DNA of 19,034 nucleotides, from the NCBI GenBank assembly GCA_036170795.1, contig JAVHPX010000018.1, positions 1 through 19,034 on the forward strand, written 5' to 3'. A program made the translations under genes and the position numbers. The stretch comes from UBA8515 sp036170795 (GTDB lineage Bacteria > Patescibacteriota > Minisyncoccia > Phycocordibacterales > UBA9973). The notes below the pieces were generated by a model. That model saw only the letters and a program-made list of their open reading frames with translations. It was not told the DNA's origin and searched no databases. This document shows positions 6,782 to 12,388 of the stretch, in pieces. The number at the start of each line of letters is the position of its first letter. Within the stretch, counting starts at the first letter, position 1.

Positions 6782-7258
6782 CTATCTATATGGTTTTTCA
6801 AGTTTAAAAGTCTTAATGCATTTATCAAGTTTTATATTTTTCAAATAATCACTAAATTCTTTAGGTAGCGGGGCTGGTCCTACCCAGACACTTTGTTGAA
6901 TCATAATATAATCAAATTTCTTCAAATGCCAGCGTAACCATTCACGCTCCCCTTTCTTCTCTGTTGGCACATCAAACATTACTAAAAGTTTTCGCTCTTT
7001 GGATTGACCATCTGGCTTTTCAAATTGTTTTAAAGAATCAAATTTTCTTTTTACATATTCTTTACCATACCTTGAAAGTACTATACCTGATAATTCTTTT
7101 TCTATAATTCCTTTCTTTTTAAAGCGAGCTATTGTCACCTGTATACTTCTTTGTGAATATTTTTTAAAACGAGGAATACCAAAAATATTTACCCTTACTC
7201 CCTTATGATTAAGTTCTGTGTTCCAAAGTTCTTCTAATATTTCTCTAACCATAGACAT
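6782..7258 (-). CDS. Second PaaX-family regulator with Cas2-like domain
   Basis: 158 residues from the ATG at 7256-7258. A longer in-frame start at 7294 exists but lies inside a hairpin and upstream of the TATAAT at 7266-7271; the chosen start is 7 nt after that box. Residues about 1-80 look like a winged helix (SQRSIQVTIARFKKKGIIEKELSGIVLSRYGKEYVKRK). Residues about 88-158 are a Cas2-like fold (RKLLVMFDVPTEKKGERE, LRWHLKKFDYIMIQQSVWV, IKTFKLEKPYR). It shares the pattern DxPxxxKxERExLRxxLKK...SVWV with the convergent gene at 6148 but is clearly diverged, so the two are paralogues of one family rather than a recent duplication. No CRISPR context. Function inferred: DNA-binding regulator of unknown target. 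Confidence 0.72.
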   Translation of the reverse strand: MSMVREILEELWNTELNHKGVRVNIFGIPRFKKYSQRSIQVTIARFKKKGIIEKELSGIVLSRYGKEYVKRKFDSLKQFEKPDGQSKERKLLVMFDVPTEKKGEREWLRWHLKKFDYIMIQQSVWVGPAPLPKEFSDYLKNIKLDKCIKTFKLEKPYR

Positions 7259-7265
7259 ATATAAT

Positions 7266-7294
7266 ATTATAACTCTAAATATTAATAGAAACAA
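7266..7294 (-). promoter_or_regulatory. Predicted promoter of the minus-strand PaaX-like gene
   Basis: -10 TATAAT (7266-7271), 17-bp spacer, -35 TTGTTT (7289-7294). The -10 box ends 7 nt before the ATG at 7258. The -35 lies inside the left arm of the hairpin at 7285-7322, so that palindrome could also act as an operator. Confidence 0.45.
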
Positions 7295-7322
7295 CTTCTG
7301 CAGGTGCAGAAGTTGTTTCTAT
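7285..7322. terminator. Perfect 17-bp hairpin upstream of the PaaX-like gene
   Basis: Positions 7285-7301 pair exactly with 7306-7322 around a 4-nt AGGT loop; the core arms are GAAACAACTTCTGC and GCAGAAGTTGTTTC. On the minus strand it follows grpE and the small ORF at 7348-7482, so it can terminate that unit, though the T-run is short and interrupted. It also covers the -35 of the next gene. Confidence 0.55.
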
Positions 7323-7347
7323 ATTATTTAAAATTTAAAAAATTATG

Positions 7348-7482
7348 TTATACAGATTTCTCTATATATTCTTTAGCTCTTATTAGAAAATTATCTGCTG
7401 TATCAATTTCTTCTTTAGCGGTTCTTATTTCTTCTTCATCTTCTCTTCTTTGTTTAAAAGATTTAAAAATTTGAATAATCAT
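7348..7482 (-). CDS. Possible 44-residue acidic, helical small protein
   Basis: ATG at 7480-7482 to TAA at 7348-7350. The peptide starts MIIQIFKSFKQRRED, is very rich in Glu, Lys and Arg through the middle, and ends AKEYIEKSV; it should form a long charged helix. It lies downstream of grpE and upstream of the hairpin at 7285-7322 on the same strand, so it could be the last gene of a grpE unit. No Shine-Dalgarno sequence precedes it. A further 20-codon ORF (7495-7557) lies between it and grpE and is not annotated. Family unknown. Confidence 0.35.
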   Translation of the reverse strand: MIIQIFKSFKQRREDEEEIRTAKEEIDTADNFLIRAKEYIEKSV

Positions 7483-7561
7483 TTAAAAAACTATCTATTT
7501 AATTAAATCTTTTTTCTTTTCCATTCCTAGATTCTGTGAAAAATTTTCTTGTACCATGCAT

Positions 7562-8146
7562 CTATTCTTTATATTCGTAAATAGTTACTCTTGCTGGGCG
7601 GATAACGCGGTCCCCTATTTTGTACCCAGCTTGAATTACTTTTTCAATTGTATGGTCTTTGCTTTCTTCTTCAGTAGTAATGCTCTCGATTGATTGATGA
7701 AGATTTGGATCAAATAGAATTCCAACTTTGTCAATAATTTCTACACCTGAATTTGAAAGACCAGTGATAATTTGCTGGTAAATATATTCCACACCAGTGC
7801 GCCAATTTTTATCAACGCTCTCCCACGCTTCCTTGTTGGCCATTGCCATATCAAAGCTATCAATCGATGGCAATAAACTTTCAACAATTTTTTCTTTTGT
7901 AACTAGTGATGTATTTGCTCGAACTTGATTCATTTCTTTCTGTAAATTAATATAATCAGCTTTAGCTCTTTGCCAACCAGTGAGATACTCTTCTTTTTCG
8001 GCCCGAACTTTTTTAAGATCAGAACGTAAATTCCCCACTACATCTTTCGTAGGTAAGGAGTCACCGTCTTCAGTACTTGGCTCAACATTAATATCCTCGA
8101 AGTCGTCGAGGTTAGAATTTTCAGTTTTTATTTCATCTTCATTCAT
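7562..8146 (-). CDS. grpE: Nucleotide exchange factor GrpE
   Basis: 194 residues from the ATG at 8144-8146. An upstream in-frame ATG at 8182 is unlikely because it lies inside a terminator hairpin and would add a non-conserved leader. GrpE releases ADP from DnaK. The N-terminal 35 residues are acidic and disordered. A long helix follows (VVGNLRSDLKKVRAEKEEYLTGWQRAKADYINLQKEM), the dimerising coiled coil. The C-terminal beta domain carries the GrpE signature region GVEIIDKVGILFDPNLHQSI and ends GYKIGDRVIRPARVTIYE. It is separated from dnaK-dnaJ by two regulators and small ORFs instead of adjoining them, and hrcA is not in the window. Confidence 0.95.
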   Translation of the reverse strand: MNEDEIKTENSNLDDFEDINVEPSTEDGDSLPTKDVVGNLRSDLKKVRAEKEEYLTGWQRAKADYINLQKEMNQVRANTSLVTKEKIVESLLPSIDSFDMAMANKEAWESVDKNWRTGVEYIYQQIITGLSNSGVEIIDKVGILFDPNLHQSIESITTEEESKDHTIEKVIQAGYKIGDRVIRPARVTIYEYKE

Positions 8147-8162
8147 AGATATTATCATAAAC

Positions 8163-8194
8163 AAAAAATTATATTTTCGCAAATATAATTTTTT
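8163..8194. terminator. AT-rich intrinsic terminator after rpsI
   Basis: A perfect 14-bp stem (8163-8176 with 8181-8194) closes a 4-nt TCGC loop; each strand reads an A6 tract in and a T6 tract out, so it can act in both directions. It lies 9 bp past the rpsI stop and closes the ribosomal operon ahead of grpE. Confidence 0.75.
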
Positions 8195-8203
8195 GGAAAC
8201 ATA

Positions 8204-8623
8204 TTAACGTTTAGACCATTGTGGGGATTTGCGGGCTTTCTTGAGTCCGAATTTCTTACGTTCAACTTGACGAGGATCACGCTTAAGCATTTTTGCTTTT
8301 TTTAGTATATGACGTAATTCTTCATCAAATAATACTAGGGCACGAGATATACCATGACGAATTGCTTCGGCTTGCGCATGAGAGCCACCACCTTTCGTGG
8401 TAACTATAACTTCAAACTTCTCTGTAGGTGTTGCCGTCTCAAATGCACCTGTAACAATCTTCTTAAGTTCAGCTGTTGGAAAATAAACTGTAAGTTCTTT
8501 ACCATTTATATCATAAGTAGTTTTTGAAGATTTAAATAGCTTCACTACAGCTATTGCTGTCTTACGACGTCCAATAGCTCTCCAATATTCTTTTAATTCT
8601 TTTGTTGATGTTTTCTTTTCCAT
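8204..8623 (-). CDS. rpsI: 30S ribosomal protein S9
   Basis: 139 residues. The opening YWRAIGRRKTAIAVVKLF, the central GGGSHAQAEAIRHGISRALV and the basic tail KFGLKKARKSPQWSKR are diagnostic of S9; the C-terminal KR tail reaches the ribosomal P-site tRNA. It is the last gene of the block, 4 nt after rplM, in the standard rplM-rpsI pair, and is followed by a strong terminator at 8163-8194. No Shine-Dalgarno sequence is visible before its ATG. Confidence 0.97.
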   Translation of the reverse strand: MEKKTSTKELKEYWRAIGRRKTAIAVVKLFKSSKTTYDINGKELTVYFPTAELKKIVTGAFETATPTEKFEVIVTTKGGGSHAQAEAIRHGISRALVLFDEELRHILKKAKMLKRDPRQVERKKFGLKKARKSPQWSKR

Positions 8624-8627
8624 AATA

Positions 8628-8978
8628 TTATTCAGTAATTGTTAAACGCTTCATCATAAGAGGACGTAATTTATTGTCTGGGAGCATACCATAAACAGCA
8701 AGTTCATATAAACCTTTCCATCCTTTTTTTTCAACTATTTTAGCATTAGTTTTTGTTTTAAAACCACCTGGATATCCTGAATAATTTTCATGAAGGGTCT
8801 CATTCATACGGCGTTCTGACATCTTTGTTTTACTAGCATTTGTAATATAAACTCGTACATCAGCAACTTGATTAGCAACATAATCTGGAGTTGTCTTGCC
8901 CATAAGAGCCTTCGCAGCAGAAGAAGCAACTCTTCCAAAAATTAAATCCTTCGCATCGATTGTATGTGTTGTAGACAT
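8628..8978 (-). CDS. rplM: 50S ribosomal protein L13 (short form)
   Basis: 116 residues from the ATG at 8976-8978, which starts MSTTHTIDAKDLIFGRVAS; an upstream ATG at 8996 would overlap the end of rplQ by 14 nt and adds only MNLYNN. Core L13 features are present: GRVASSAAKALMGK, the ENYSGYPGGFKTKT block and AVYGMLPDNKLRPLMMKRL. It ends about 25 residues earlier than the usual 142-residue protein and lacks the common HPHxAQ-type tail. It binds 23S rRNA early in large-subunit assembly. It lies between rplQ (4 nt upstream) and rpsI (4 nt downstream). Confidence 0.95.
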   Translation of the reverse strand: MSTTHTIDAKDLIFGRVASSAAKALMGKTTPDYVANQVADVRVYITNASKTKMSERRMNETLHENYSGYPGGFKTKTNAKIVEKKGWKGLYELAVYGMLPDNKLRPLMMKRLTITE

Positions 8979-8982
8979 ATTA

Positions 8983-9336
8983 TTATATAAATTCAATTAT
9001 TGCCATTTTGCTAGCATCTCCTGCACGACGTGGGAGTTTTGTAATACGTGTATATCCACCTGATTGCCCTTTATATTTTGGAGCTACAGTATCAATTAAC
9101 TTATTTGCTTCTGCGGTTAAATTATAAAGACGAGATATTACCAAACGACGTGATGCAAGTGTACCAATATTTGCCTTTGTTACAAGTTTTTCAATACTAG
9201 GACGAAGTTCTTTTGCTTTTGCTTCAGTAGTTTCTATTCTTCCACGAGCTATAAGTGACAGCATAAGACCCTTGAGTAAAGCTTCTCGTTGATTTTTATT
9301 TCTTCCAAATTTTCTTATATTACTGTGGTGTCTCAT
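8983..9336 (-). CDS. rplQ: 50S ribosomal protein L17
   Basis: 117 residues, the normal length. The start MRHHSNIRKFGRNKNQREALLKGL, the ARGRIETTEAKAKELRPSIEKLVTKA segment and the end GGYTRITKLPRRAGDASKMAIIEFI are typical of L17, which sits near the exit tunnel of the large subunit. It follows rpoA after 27 bp, the usual order at the end of the alpha operon. The short spacer before it contains three tandem TAATTAG-type 7-mers and no Shine-Dalgarno sequence. Confidence 0.97.
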   Translation of the reverse strand: MRHHSNIRKFGRNKNQREALLKGLMLSLIARGRIETTEAKAKELRPSIEKLVTKANIGTLASRRLVISRLYNLTAEANKLIDTVAPKYKGQSGGYTRITKLPRRAGDASKMAIIEFI

Positions 9337-9347
9337 ATATGATTACA

Positions 9348-9368
9348 AATTACTAATTACTAATTACT
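9348..9368 (-). repeat. Three tandem copies of a 7-bp repeat at the rpoA stop
   Basis: AATTACT three times on the plus strand (9348-9354, 9355-9361, 9362-9368). On the coding strand this gives stop triplets in several frames around the rpoA stop codon at 9364-9366. Confidence 0.6.
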
Positions 9369-10341
9369 TTAATGTTATACCATAAATACTAAGAATTTTT
9401 TTAATTTCTTGAATACCTTTATCTCCAATACCATCTATCTCAAGTAAATCTTCTTTCTTTTTACGTGCTATACCACCAATCGTACGAATGTTAGCAGAGG
9501 TAAGAGCATTTAATGTGCGAGTTGAAAAGTTTAATGTATCAATACGAGTTTTTAGAGTATCGGTAAATTCATTATTTTCAGTATTACTCTTTATATCTTT
9601 GTCATTAGTAGATTCAATACTTTGAACTTCCTTATCTGCAGATTTAGACAATACAGTAAAACCAACAATAGCTTGTAACTGCTCTACCATTATAGATATT
9701 GCTTGTTCTAAAGCTTCACGTGAAGAAAGAGTGCCATCTGTTTCAATAGTCATACGTAATCTATTATGATTAGTCTTGTCTCCAACACGCATATCTTCAA
9801 CTTCATACGAAACACGACGAATAGGCGTAAAAATAGCATCAACAGAAATTGTACCTACCTCATTTTTTGTTTTTTGATGGAAATCTTTAGAAACAAAACC
9901 TAAACCTTTTTCTACTGTCATTTCAATAGACAAACTATTTTTACTAGAAACTTCAGCAATATAAAGATCTTTATTTAGAATCTCTACTTGACCAGAAACT
10001 TGAATATCAGCGGCTGTAACAGATTTAGGGCCATTAATCATAAGTTTAACAACTTGTGGTTCATCAGTAAATAATTTAAATCTAACCTGTTTTAAATGAA
10101 GAAGTATCGTGATAACATCTTCCTTAACACCATCAAGAACAGAAAATTCATGCAAAGCTCCTTCAATTTTAAGAGATGTTATAGCTGCACCTGGAAGCGA
10201 TGATAATATAATACGACGAAGAGAATTTCCTAGAGTATGACCATACCCTGGATAAAGACCATCGATTTCATAAACACCTTTCGTACCTAACTCAGAAATG
10301 ATAGATAACTTTGATGGTAATATAATATTTAAATCAGACAT
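9364..10341 (-). CDS. rpoA: DNA-directed RNA polymerase subunit alpha
   Basis: 325 residues, near the usual 315-330. The N-terminal assembly domain shows GYGHTLGNSLRRIILSSLPGAAITSLKIEGALHEFS, then VKEDVITILLHLKQVRF and the dimerisation and beta/beta'-contact segments through about residue 230. A polar linker of about 35 residues follows (SKSADKEVQSIESTNDKD onward), then a helical C-terminal domain. Within it R275 and N278 keep the R-x-x-N pattern used by E. coli alpha to bind promoter UP elements, so the domain looks functional. It follows rpsD after 60 bp, with a small GCAAG/CTTGC hairpin at 10354-10367 in between that is too weak to call a terminator. Confidence 0.98.
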   Translation of the reverse strand: MSDLNIILPSKLSIISELGTKGVYEIDGLYPGYGHTLGNSLRRIILSSLPGAAITSLKIEGALHEFSVLDGVKEDVITILLHLKQVRFKLFTDEPQVVKLMINGPKSVTAADIQVSGQVEILNKDLYIAEVSSKNSLSIEMTVEKGLGFVSKDFHQKTKNEVGTISVDAIFTPIRRVSYEVEDMRVGDKTNHNRLRMTIETDGTLSSREALEQAISIMVEQLQAIVGFTVLSKSADKEVQSIESTNDKDIKSNTENNEFTDTLKTRIDTLNFSTRTLNALTSANIRTIGGIARKKKEDLLEIDGIGDKGIQEIKKILSIYGITLK

Positions 10342-10401
10342 ATAATATGTAAAGCAAGAAAACTTGCAAATTATTTATTAAAATTAACTAGACCTATTAA
10401 T

Positions 10402-11010
10402 TTAACGACTATAAAATTCAAGCACCGTATTAAAATCAAGATAACCTTCATTATTTTTAGGTTTACCTTGAACAACTCCAGAAAGTTTTTCCGCATCAAA
10501 TATCAACCAATTTGGAAGAGTATATTCTTTCGTTTTCTTTATCATATCTGCAAATAATACACTTTTTTGACTACCCGAACGAACAGCTACTATATCACCA
10601 ACCTTAACACGTTGAGAAGCAACCGTCGTTTTTTTACCATTTACTGTAATGTGTCCATGAGAAACCATTTGTCTTGAAAGACGTCGAGTGTGAGCAAGAC
10701 CTAATCTATAAGTTACATTATCAAGACGATTTTCTAATAATTCAAACAAATATTCATTTGCTGGTTCACCCTTATGGCCTACAGCTTCATTTACATAATT
10801 TGAAAATTGACCTTCACTAATACCATACATAAAACGAACCTTCTGTTTTTCAACAAATTGTAAAGCAAATCCTGAAAGAGCCTTTGGTCTTTTATTTTTC
10901 ATACTCTTAGTATGACGAGCCTCTGAAATAACAAATTTAGGTGTTTGACATTTTTCAAACACTCCTGGTCCAAGGCGTCTACACATTTTATATTTTTGAA
11001 CAGTTTTCAT
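10402..11010 (-). CDS. rpsD: 30S ribosomal protein S4
   Basis: 202 residues, normal length. It binds the 5' domain of 16S rRNA and nucleates small-subunit assembly. The N-terminal domain has KMCRRLGPGVFEKCQ with only two cysteines (C10, C21), so the four-cysteine zinc site of some S4 proteins is incomplete. The S4 RNA-binding domain is clear: ENRLDNVTYRLGLAHTRRLSRQMVSHGHITVNGKK. In E. coli S4 represses its own operon through a leader structure; the candidate here would be the hairpin region before rpmJ, but that link is inference. It lies 18 bp after rpsK. Confidence 0.97.
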   Translation of the reverse strand: MKTVQKYKMCRRLGPGVFEKCQTPKFVISEARHTKSMKNKRPKALSGFALQFVEKQKVRFMYGISEGQFSNYVNEAVGHKGEPANEYLFELLENRLDNVTYRLGLAHTRRLSRQMVSHGHITVNGKKTTVASQRVKVGDIVAVRSGSQKSVLFADMIKKTKEYTLPNWLIFDAEKLSGVVQGKPKNNEGYLDFNTVLEFYSR

Positions 11011-11028
11011 ATGATATTTATTTTAAAA

Positions 11029-11481
11029 TTATACTCGACGAGGTTTTTTAGGTTTTGGACCATTATGGGGAACTGGAGTTACATCACGAACAGCTGTTAT
11101 ATCTATATCATAAGCCATAAATGCTCGAATTGTTGGTTCTCGACCACTTCCTACTCCTGTAACTTTTACATCTACTTCTTTAATTCCAAGAGTTTTTGCT
11201 TTCTCACCTATTACAGAACCTGCTTTTGAAGCAGCAAATGGTGTACCCTTCTTAGCTCCTTTAAAACCAAGTGATCCAGCTGAAGTCCAAAATATTGTAT
11301 TACCATTTTTGTCAGATAAAACAACTTTTGTGTTATTAAAAGTAGCTTCAACATGAAGTGTTCCAGCAACAATTTTCTTTTTTGGAACTTTTACAATTGA
11401 TTTTGGCTCAACTTCAACAACCACATTAGATATTTGTGCATCTACCTCTTCTTTTTTAGTTATTATTTTTACTTTTCCCAT
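11029..11481 (-). CDS. rpsK: 30S ribosomal protein S11
   Basis: 150 residues, about 20 more than usual because of an N-terminal Lys/Val/Glu-rich extension of about 35 residues (MGKVKIITKKEEVDAQ onward) before the conserved core. The core starts at GTLHVEATFNNTKVVLSDKNG and continues with GAKKGTPFAASKAG, VTGVGSGREPTIRAF and the C-terminal VTPVPHNGPKPKKPRRV, all typical of S11 at the platform of the small subunit. It lies 11 bp downstream of rpsM. Confidence 0.97.
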   Translation of the reverse strand: MGKVKIITKKEEVDAQISNVVVEVEPKSIVKVPKKKIVAGTLHVEATFNNTKVVLSDKNGNTIFWTSAGSLGFKGAKKGTPFAASKAGSVIGEKAKTLGIKEVDVKVTGVGSGREPTIRAFMAYDIDITAVRDVTPVPHNGPKPKKPRRV

Positions 11482-11492
11482 ATTATTATATA

Positions 11493-11873
11493 TTACGTTT
11501 TACTTTCTTTACGACGACCTGATGCCATAGTTTTACGTACATTACCACGAACAGTACGAGAATTTGTTTTTGTTCTTTGTCCATTTACTGGTAACTGACG
11601 CATATGACGGACTCCTCTGTAAGTCTTAATATCTTTTAAACGTTTAATATTTGAAGATATCTCACGTTTAAGGGTACCTTCAATAGACATAGTTTCAATA
11701 ATTTTACGAATTGCATTTTCTTGATCTATTGTTAATATATCTGATTTTATATTTGGATCAATATTTACTTCTTTTAAAATAGAACGTGCCCTAGAAAGAC
11801 CAATACCATATAATGAAGTAAGTCCTATATCTAAATGTTTATTATTCGGAATTGTAATACCTAGAATTCTCAT
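11493..11873 (-). CDS. rpsM: 30S ribosomal protein S13
   Basis: 126 residues. It starts MRILGITIPNNKHLDIGLTSLYGIG, has the helix-two-turn-helix region that follows, and ends with the basic signature YRGVRHMRQLPVNGQRTKTNSRT and a lysine/arginine tail that contacts P-site tRNA and the bridge to the large subunit. It lies 6 bp after rpmJ and 11 bp before rpsK in the standard order. No Shine-Dalgarno sequence is visible. Confidence 0.97.
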   Translation of the reverse strand: MRILGITIPNNKHLDIGLTSLYGIGLSRARSILKEVNIDPNIKSDILTIDQENAIRKIIETMSIEGTLKREISSNIKRLKDIKTYRGVRHMRQLPVNGQRTKTNSRTVRGNVRKTMASGRRKESKT

Positions 11874-11879
11874 ATATAA

Positions 11880-11990
11880 TTATTGTTTTTGTTTATGTTT
11901 AGGATTAGTACAAATAACACGAAGATGGCCTTCGCGTTTCACTAATTTACATTTCGCACAAATTTTTTTCACAGATGATTTTATCTTCAT
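11880..11990 (-). CDS. rpmJ: 50S ribosomal protein L36
   Basis: 36 residues: MKIKSSVKKICAKCKLVKR, then EGHLRVICTNPKHKQKQ. The zinc ribbon C11-C14-C27-H32 is intact, so this is the zinc-binding form of L36. It is the first gene of the stretch leading to rpsI, 6 bp before rpsM, and lies 114 bp downstream of infA. Between the two are a promoter candidate (12062-12089) and a terminator-like hairpin (12011-12038). Confidence 0.97.
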   Translation of the reverse strand: MKIKSSVKKICAKCKLVKREGHLRVICTNPKHKQKQ

Positions 11991-12010
11991 ATTGTATTTA
12001 TTCGAAAGAA

Positions 12011-12038
12011 AAAAATAGGGTATCAACCCTGTATTTTT
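12011..12038 (-). terminator. Terminator-like hairpin in the rpmJ leader
   Basis: On the minus strand AAAAATA-CA-GGGT pairs with ACCCTATTTTT (plus 12026-12038 with 12011-12021), a stem with a 2-nt bulge and a 4-nt loop, followed by a run of T (TATTTTTTTC). It lies 20 bp before the rpmJ ATG. It could terminate infA transcripts, attenuate the ribosomal operon or serve as an autoregulatory target; the sequence does not decide. Confidence 0.5.
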
Positions 12039-12061
12039 AACCAACAAACATAATAAACTTT

Positions 12062-12089
12062 ATATTACACTATTCCAATAAAAAAGCAA
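12062..12089 (-). promoter_or_regulatory. Predicted promoter of the rpmJ-rpsI operon
   Basis: Minus strand -35 TTGCTT (12084-12089), 16-bp spacer, -10 TAATAT (12062-12067). A transcript would begin near 12055 and carry a leader of about 65 nt containing the hairpin at 12011-12038. Confidence 0.4.
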
Positions 12090-12104
12090 GGAGTTAATGG
12101 ATAA

Positions 12105-12320
12105 CTAACTTCTTTTTATAATTCTACCTTTGCCACCATATGGATCAAGAAGTACTTCAACTCTATCACCAACTAATACTTTGATTCTGTGTATACGCAT
12201 CTTACCAGCAAGATAAGTAATGATAACCTTACCACTACCTATGTCTACTCTAAAAAGAGTATTAGGGAGAGCTTCAGTCACGGTACCTATAACAGTATTG
12301 TTGTCGTCTTTTTGATTCAT
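12105..12320 (-). CDS. infA: Translation initiation factor IF-1
   Basis: 71 residues, the normal size. It is a single OB-fold: VIGTVTEALPNTLFRVDIGSGKVIITYLAGKMRIHRIKVLVGDRVEVLLDPYGGKGRIIKRS. The phrase GTVTEALPNTLFRV and the end GGKGRIIKRS are diagnostic. It binds the ribosomal A site during initiation. It heads the alpha-operon block, as in many bacteria, but its upstream neighbour is an unrelated membrane protein gene rather than secY-adk-map. A good promoter lies directly before it, with a leader of only a few nucleotides. Confidence 0.97.
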   Translation of the reverse strand: MNQKDDNNTVIGTVTEALPNTLFRVDIGSGKVIITYLAGKMRIHRIKVLVGDRVEVLLDPYGGKGRIIKRS

Positions 12321-12332
12321 TAGTATTCTCTT

Positions 12333-12361
12333 ATATTAGCAATAAATTATTATTTAGTCAA
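12333..12361 (-). promoter_or_regulatory. Predicted promoter of infA
   Basis: -35 TTGACT (12356-12361), 17-bp spacer, -10 TAATAT (12333-12338), 12 nt before the infA ATG. This is the best-scoring complete promoter in the window by eye and implies a leader of about 6 nt. Confidence 0.6.
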
Positions 12362-12366
12362 ATATT

Positions 12367-12388
12367 AATAAATAAAAAATTATTTATT
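12367..12388 (-). terminator. Weak AT-only hairpin at the end of the bitopic-protein gene
   Basis: AATAAATAA (12367-12375) pairs with TTATTTATT (12380-12388) around an AAAA loop and overlaps the stop codon at 12384-12386. With no G-C pairs it may form by chance in AT-rich DNA. Confidence 0.25.

Noticed and set aside
6148..7258. CRISPR-Cas locus suggested by two Cas2-like domains
   Set aside because: Both proteins have an N-terminal winged helix, which fits PaaX-family regulators. There is no cas1 or effector gene and no repeat-spacer array anywhere in the window.
10354..10367. Terminator between rpsD and rpoA
   Set aside because: Only a 5-bp stem (GCAAG/CTTGC) with no T-run; too weak to call.
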